Part shown: piece by piece, positions 7,122-10,081 of the stretch
Numbering within the stretch: the stretch's first letter is position 1
How the letters are laid out: each line of letters starts with the position of its first letter
From: Candidatus Nomurabacteria bacterium
Lineage (GTDB): Bacteria > Patescibacteriota > Minisyncoccia > Phycocordibacterales > CSBR16-119
Assembly (NCBI GenBank): GCA_007117675.1
Contig: SKGB01000021.1
Location: 1 to 10,081, forward strand
Length of the DNA: 10,081 bases
Direction: 5' to 3'
Notes under the pieces: model-generated
What the model saw: the letters and a program-made list of their open reading frames with translations, nothing else
Database searches by the model: none
What the model was told of the DNA's origin: nothing
Made by a program: the position numbers and the translations under genes

Positions 7122-7511
7122 TTACCAAATCTTAAACAATGCCTCTCCTCCAACCTGCTCTTGTCGAGCACGTTTTCCATCTAGGATTCCTTTTGGAGTA
7201 GACAATACTAATAATCCATATCCGTTCTTAATAGGACGAATATCTTTTGTTCCAAAATACATTCGACGTGATGGTTTTGAAACTCGCGCAACATTTTGTA
7301 CACGTGGTTTTTTATCAGCGTACACAAGCTCAAGCTCAAGTACTGGAAAACCACTTTTTGCTGTTTTTTTGTTCACTGATTTTAAGTATCCATTTTTCAA
7401 CAAACACTCAGCGATAGCGTGCTTGTACTTTGAATACGGAACAGAAACAGACTCATGTCGAGCCATGTTTGCGTTTCGTATCATAACAAGCATATTTGCA
7501 ACTTTATCCAT
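7122..7511 (-). CDS. rpsH: 30S ribosomal protein S8 (uS8)
   Basis: This gene encodes 129 residues, a normal S8. S8 is a primary binder of the central domain of 16S rRNA, and in Escherichia coli it also represses the spc operon mRNA. The start MDKVANMLVMIRNANMARHE matches the family's DPIADMLTRIRNA pattern. The middle contains ARVSKPSRRMYFGTKDI, and the end shows the C-terminal RNA-binding elements GYGLLVLSTPKGILD and VGGEALFKIW. It lies 53 bases after S14 and four bases before L6. Nothing in the gap before it resembles a promoter strongly, so it should be co-transcribed with S14. If autoregulation exists here, the folded leader before S14 is the place to look. Confidence 0.97.
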   Translation of the reverse strand: MDKVANMLVMIRNANMARHESVSVPYSKYKHAIAECLLKNGYLKSVNKKTAKSGFPVLELELVYADKKPRVQNVARVSKPSRRMYFGTKDIRPIKNGYGLLVLSTPKGILDGKRARQEQVGGEALFKIW

Positions 7512-7564
7512 ATATATTAAAAGAAGGAAATGCGTAAAAAACTATACACATAACGTTCTTGTGT

Positions 7565-7834
7565 TTACCATGAAGACTTACGCACTCCCGGAATCATTCC
7601 TTCGTTTGCAAGTTCACGAAATTTAATTCGAGACATTCCGAAATCTCGGAGATATCCTTTTGCTCGACCTGTAAAAGCACACTGATTTTTTCTTCGGCTT
7701 GGAGATGAGTTTCGAGGAAGTTTTTGCAAACCTTCCATATCACCCGCAGCTTTCAAAGCAGCACGCTTTTCGGCATATTTTTGGTACATTCGCTCACGCT
7801 TAATATTGCGAGCGACGATTGATTTTCGTGCCAT
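7565..7834 (-). CDS. rpsN: 30S ribosomal protein S14 (uS14), long zinc-free form
   Basis: This gene encodes 89 residues of S14, a head protein of the small subunit. It is the long form without zinc: only one cysteine (Cys53) is present, so the CXXC pairs of the 61-residue zinc type are missing. The conserved part is [20 protein letters not shown], then [19 protein letters not shown] and PGVRKSSW at the end. I chose the ATG at 7834 ([10 protein letters not shown]), since upstream codons add the non-conserved MYVISVIVR. It is the first gene of the operon, because the next gene upstream is a surface protein. L5, which normally precedes S14, is not there. A folded leader and two or three promoter candidates lie in front. 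Confidence 0.96.
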   Translation of the reverse strand: MARKSIVARNIKRERMYQKYAEKRAALKAAGDMEGLQKLPRNSSPSRRKNQCAFTGRAKGYLRDFGMSRIKFRELANEGMIPGVRKSSW

Positions 7835-7843
7835 TCGTACGAT

Positions 7844-7917
7844 AACGGATATCACATACACACTATTGGAGGCAGTGTCTTTTTGACACTGAATTCAAGA
7901 GAATACATGGATCCGTT
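7844..7917 (-). promoter_or_regulatory. Folded leader before S14 (hairpin inside a closing helix)
   Basis: A perfect 7-base stem CAGTGTC/GACACTG (7891-7885 with 7879-7873) with an AAAAA loop lies about 40 bases before the S14 ATG. A second 7-base complementarity, AACGGAT (7917-7911) with ATCCGTT (7850-7844), can close around it and ends ten bases before the start codon. The pairing is seen directly. A regulatory role, such as binding a ribosomal protein, is inference. Confidence 0.4.
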
Positions 7918-7924
7918 TACTATA

Positions 7925-7952
7925 TTTATAATGTTTACTTGCATACATACAA
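7925..7952 (-). promoter_or_regulatory. Third possible promoter, nearest to S14
   Basis: TTGTAT (7952-7947) and TATAAA (7930-7925) are spaced by 16 bases on the minus strand, so transcription would begin near 7918, right at the start of the folded leader. The elements are less exact than those at 7961-7989, and part of an imperfect 18-base palindrome (7937-7954) overlaps the -35. Confidence 0.35.
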
Positions 7953-7960
7953 GTTATCCC

Positions 7961-7989
7961 ATACTACATGGATAGACATAGTATGTCAA
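7961..7989 (-). promoter_or_regulatory. Main promoter candidate for the S14-SecY operon
   Basis: A perfect -35 TTGACA (7989-7984) is followed after exactly 17 bases by TAGTAT (7966-7961), which matches the -10 consensus at four of six positions. It begins one base after the T-run of the upstream terminator, as expected for an operon insulated from readthrough. An inverted repeat CATACTA/TAGTATG (7985-7979 with 7966-7960) spans from the -35 to the -10 element. Confidence 0.55.
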
Positions 7990-7990
7990 T

Positions 7991-8021
7991 AAAAAAAGAC
8001 CCGTCAAAGAAAGACGGGTCT
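7991..8021 (-). terminator. Strong intrinsic terminator upstream of the S14 operon
   Basis: On the minus strand GACCCGTC (8020-8013) and GACGGGTC (8005-7998) form an 8-base GC-rich stem, extendable to 9 with an A-T pair, around a 7-base loop. Seven T residues follow (7997-7991). It should stop transcripts from the surface-protein gene and also those from the promoter at 8137-8109. Confidence 0.9.
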
Positions 8022-8022
8022 C

Positions 8023-8097
8023 CTAAACCTTAAAACCAAAAATATTCTCAACTCTCATGAAAACAAAATCAAAAACAGTACCTGAGTTAAGAACCAT
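8023..8097 (-). CDS. Possible 24-residue leader peptide before the terminator
   Basis: An ATG at 8097 opens a 24-codon frame, MVLNSGTVFDFVFMRVENIF followed by GFKV, whose TAG stop (8025-8023) falls one base before the terminator stem. Five of 24 residues are Phe. The ATG is about five bases after the predicted transcription start. The position resembles a leader peptide in an attenuator, but the frame is short and no ribosome binding site precedes it, so chance is quite possible. Confidence 0.2.
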   Translation of the reverse strand: MVLNSGTVFDFVFMRVENIFGFKV

Positions 8098-8104
8098 GAT
8101 TCTT
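8089..8104. repeat. 16-base palindrome at the predicted transcription start
   Basis: The bases read AAGAACCATGATTCTT, a palindrome with one mismatched pair (14 of 16 bases symmetric) that becomes a 6-base stem with a CAUG loop in RNA through a G-U pair. It covers the predicted start of the 8137-8109 promoter and the ATG of the micro-ORF. The position fits an operator, which is inferred only. Confidence 0.4.
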
Positions 8105-8108
8105 TATT

Positions 8109-8137
8109 ACTATAGTCTAAAAAACACAATTTGTCAA
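8109..8137 (-). promoter_or_regulatory. Near-consensus promoter just after the surface-protein gene
   Basis: TTGACA (8137-8132), a 17-base spacer and TATAGT (8114-8109) form the best promoter in the window, with 11 of 12 positions matching the sigma-70 consensus. It starts 14 bases after the stop codon of the surface protein and would start RNA near 8102. The transcript then meets an intrinsic terminator about 80 bases later, before any recognised gene. Confidence 0.65.
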
Positions 8138-8150
8138 ATTACCTTCCAAC

Positions 8151-10081
8151 CTAATCCACCACCACTCCATTTGAAAGTGTAATAGGATCTAACTCACATC
8201 CCATAAACTTGTTAGCTTGTCTTGATGTGGTTTGATACCACCACCCAGTTGCTTGTGAGAGGTTCCAAGGTTTCAATACAAAGTCTTTGTATCGTGTTTG
8301 GAATTCTTTCACTGCGTTCACTGATTGAGTATCGAGTATATTTGAATTAATATCAAGACTTTTTCCCAACAACACATTCAGGAAGTTTTTGATTCGAGGC
8401 ACATCTGAGTTTGATTCACCTGGTCGTGTCAGTTGTGTGAATACTGGACACCCAAGGGCCTCTCCACACATGATTGCATTCATCTTTGCTGATGTTGTTG
8501 TGTATACAATTCCAGTTGCTTGAGTGATCCCCCACGGAGCAAGGATTTCAAGTGCATACTTTGATTGAAAGGCACGAACAGCTTGTTCTGTTTGGGTGTC
8601 ATATATACCAGTCACTTCAATGCTTGCTTGTTCATATTGGTTTAAGAAGTTTTGAATTTCTCTCACCATATCTGGGTTATTGTTGTCACCAAGTCGAATT
8701 GGAGTAGGTGCAATGATGAGAGCCTGACATACTCCAGTATTGTTGATAGGTGTTGGTGTGTTTAGTTGTGGTGTTTGCACTTCTTCTTGTTCAGTTTGTG
8801 TTTGTATTGATACAGGAGAACAAAATGAAGTAATTTGTTCTGTACACAGTATCACAGCAGATCCTGATACAGCTGATGAGGAGGATGAAGATTGGGTAAC
8901 AGGGATAAGTATGGTGAAGACACTTTGTGTTGTTTTTTCTGCAAATGGATTACTTGTAAATACTTCAAGTGTGTATTCACGATTTCCTTCCAAAGCTGTT
9001 GGAAGTGTCAGCGTCCAGTTTCCCTCACCGTCTGTTGCAAGCTCGTCATCTACACCAAGCTCATATTCAACATCATCCAAAGATACACGAAGGAATATTG
9101 CATTTTCCTCGTCCCACTCACCAGTGATAGTGGTTGCTGTTTCTTCAGGGGTTACGATGGATGAATCATTGACGAAGAGGTTAACAATATACACCTGATC
9201 CTTATCATCAAGTTCAGCAGTTATCAAATTCTCAGTTGAAAAAGTAAACACAGCTACAGGACCATCCGGAGTAGACGCAATAGAAATTGGAAGATAGCTA
9301 CTAAAACCGTCTGAAAAATTACCATCTGGACGGAGAGAAATTATATATGTTTTTTCAGTAACAAGATTTCTAAGATAAATTTGATCAAACAAAGGAATAT
9401 TAAAACCTTCAACTAAGTTAGAAGATCCTGACGTAAACGCAACAAATGTCCCATCGGCTGAGATGCTAGCTTCTGTTGAATATGAATCACCTTGACCTCC
9501 ATCACTCCCAACAGACACCAGACTTGTCTCACCTGTTTGACGGTCGTGAACAAATACATGCCCATCATCACTCGTCCCACCAGGAACAAGATTAGTTGCC
9601 TGAGACTCAAACACCACATAGCGACCATTGCCTGAAATCGCTTTTCGAGCGGAATAAGAATAACCATTAGCCTCTACCCCATCACTTGAAACAGAGACCA
9701 AGATAGTTTCCCCTGTCTGGCGATCATGAAGAAACACTTGACCAGAACTAGAACCACCTAACACCAAATTAGTCGCATTAGAGGGAAAAGAAACAAAACG
9801 ACCATCGGCTGAAATTGAAGGATTATAAGAAGAGTTATTTGCAGGATCACCACCACCATGAACTGTAGAAATCAGAGTTGTATCTTGTGTCCCCACCTCA
9901 TAAACAAAAACCTGACCTCCAGACATGAAAACAACAAATTGACCATCTGCCGAAATTGCTGGATCTTGAGCAGAATTATTAGGTGGTGAAACCAGTATTG
10001 TTTGCCCTGTCTGGCGATCATGAAGATAAATACGAGAAATACACATTGCATCGCCAACACAAAACTCATCTCCCCCCAACA
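8151..10081 (-). CDS. Surface protein: beta-propeller, Ig-like segment, two peptidoglycan-binding repeats (N-terminus cut)
   Basis: The open frame enters from the right edge and ends with TAG at 8151, giving at least 642 residues. The start and any signal peptide lie outside the window. Residue numbers here begin at the TTG at 10079. Residues 1-302 hold repeated PD40/TolB-like blades marked by ISADG or similar (42-46, 89-93, 148-152, 206-210) and by HDRQTG (20-25, 118-123, 178-183). Residues 310-395 look like an Ig-like beta domain, followed by a Ser run (397-402) and a Thr/Gln/Pro linker (422-447). Residues 451-538 and 544-628 are two peptidoglycan-binding repeats with AVRAFQSKY, AVKEFQTRY and the shared QATG motif. 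Cysteines bracket each repeat. It probably acts outside the membrane, attached to the cell wall. The ligand of the propeller is unknown. Confidence 0.9.
   Translation of the reverse strand, partial: LGGDEFCVGDAMCISRIYLHDRQTGQTILVSPPNNSAQDPAISADGQFVVFMSGGQVFVYEVGTQDTTLISTVHGGGDPANNSSYNPSISADGRFVSFPSNATNLVLGGSSSGQVFLHDRQTGETILVSVSSDGVEANGYSYSARKAISGNGRYVVFESQATNLVPGGTSDDGHVFVHDRQTGETSLVSVGSDGGQGDSYSTEASISADGTFVAFTSGSSNLVEGFNIPLFDQIYLRNLVTEKTYIISLRPDGNFSDGFSSYLPISIASTPDGPVAVFTFSTENLITAELDDKDQVYIVNLFVNDSSIVTPEETATTITGEWDEENAIFLRVSLDDVEYELGVDDELATDGEGNWTLTLPTALEGNREYTLEVFTSNPFAEKTTQSVFTILIPVTQSSSSSSAVSGSAVILCTEQITSFCSPVSIQTQTEQEEVQTPQLNTPTPINNTGVCQALIIAPTPIRLGDNNNPDMVREIQNFLNQYEQASIEVTGIYDTQTEQAVRAFQSKYALEILAPWGITQATGIVYTTTSAKMNAIMCGEALGCPVFTQLTRPGESNSDVPRIKNFLNVLLGKSLDINSNILDTQSVNAVKEFQTRYKDFVLKPWNLSQATGWWYQTTSRQANKFMGCELDPITLSNGVVVD
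9711..9732. repeat. 22-base direct repeat, copy 1, in propeller blade
   Basis: This 22-base segment is identical to the one at 10005-10026 and encodes the LHDRQTG end of a blade. The copies are 294 bases apart, exactly 98 codons, so a recombination between them would keep the reading frame. Confidence 0.85.
10005..10026. repeat. 22-base direct repeat, copy 2, in propeller blade
   Basis: This is the second exact copy of the segment at 9711-9732. A third, diverged version encoding VHDRQTG lies near 9535-9553. The repeats suggest that the blades arose or are being homogenised by duplication. Confidence 0.85.

Larger units (their letters stand above)
7991..8102 (-). ncRNA. Candidate short transcript (about 110 nt) or attenuated leader
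   Basis: A near-consensus promoter (8137-8109) points at this stretch and the strong terminator (8021-7991) ends it, so a discrete RNA of about 110 nucleotides is predicted. It may be a small RNA, or a leader from which only some polymerases continue into S14. It also contains a 24-codon frame. I recognise no known RNA family, and the end points are inferred. Confidence 0.35.

Noticed and set aside
7117..7180. An upstream in-frame ATG that would extend L6 by 21 residues
   Set aside because: The added residues overlap the S8 coding sequence and are not part of the L6 family; MSRVGKQ is the conserved beginning.
7884..7889. A TTGACA on the plus strand
   Set aside because: It arises from the S14 leader hairpin; no -10 element follows at the right distance and there is no plus-strand gene.
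10062..10076. The residues GGDEF at the right end of the surface-protein frame
   Set aside because: It is only a five-residue coincidence followed by a beta-propeller blade; no diguanylate cyclase domain surrounds it.
1..10081. CRISPR arrays, tRNA or rRNA genes, insertion sequences, phage or defence genes
   Set aside because: I looked for regular spaced repeats, cloverleaf-like segments, transposase motifs and terminal repeats on both strands and saw none.

Overview
This window most probably comes from an uncultured, AT-leaning bacterium of the Candidate Phyla Radiation (Patescibacteria), perhaps a Parcubacteria-like lineage. This is an inference from four things. The spc-type ribosomal cluster has no gene for L30 between S5 and L15. 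The surface protein at the right edge carries C-terminal peptidoglycan-binding repeats of a style common in that group. An archaeal-looking UMP kinase sits between the adk and map homologues. No gene start has a convincing Shine-Dalgarno sequence. All genes lie on the minus strand, so the biological reading order is from right to left, and the standard genetic code fits every frame.

Reading from the right edge: (1) 10081-8151 is the C-terminal 640 or so residues of a large secreted or surface protein with TolB/PD40-type beta-propeller blades, an Ig-like segment, a Ser-rich linker and two peptidoglycan-binding repeats. (2) 8150-7835 is a dense non-coding control region. It holds a near-consensus promoter, a 24-codon micro-ORF, a strong intrinsic terminator, a second consensus -35 promoter, a third possible promoter, and a leader that can fold just before the S14 start. 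(3) 7834-3728 is a compact ribosomal protein and translocon operon in the order S14, S8, L6, L18, S5, L15, SecY. (4) 3717-3669 is a hairpin terminator whose tail merges into an extended -10 promoter. (5) 3642-1591 is a three-gene operon of a short-LID nucleoside monophosphate kinase (adk homologue), an archaeal-type UMP kinase and type I methionine aminopeptidase. (6) 1501-1 is a 500-residue, left-truncated coiled-coil protein of unknown function with its own promoter.

Together, S14 to SecY supply ribosome parts and the membrane channel that receives nascent chains. Map trims the initiator methionine, and the two kinases feed nucleotide pools. The usual upstream half of the spc operon (L14, L24, L5) is not next to S14, so the cluster has been split here and S14 appears to be driven by its own promoters. 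The least explained parts are the 300-base control region before S14, the coiled-coil protein and the reduced kinase.
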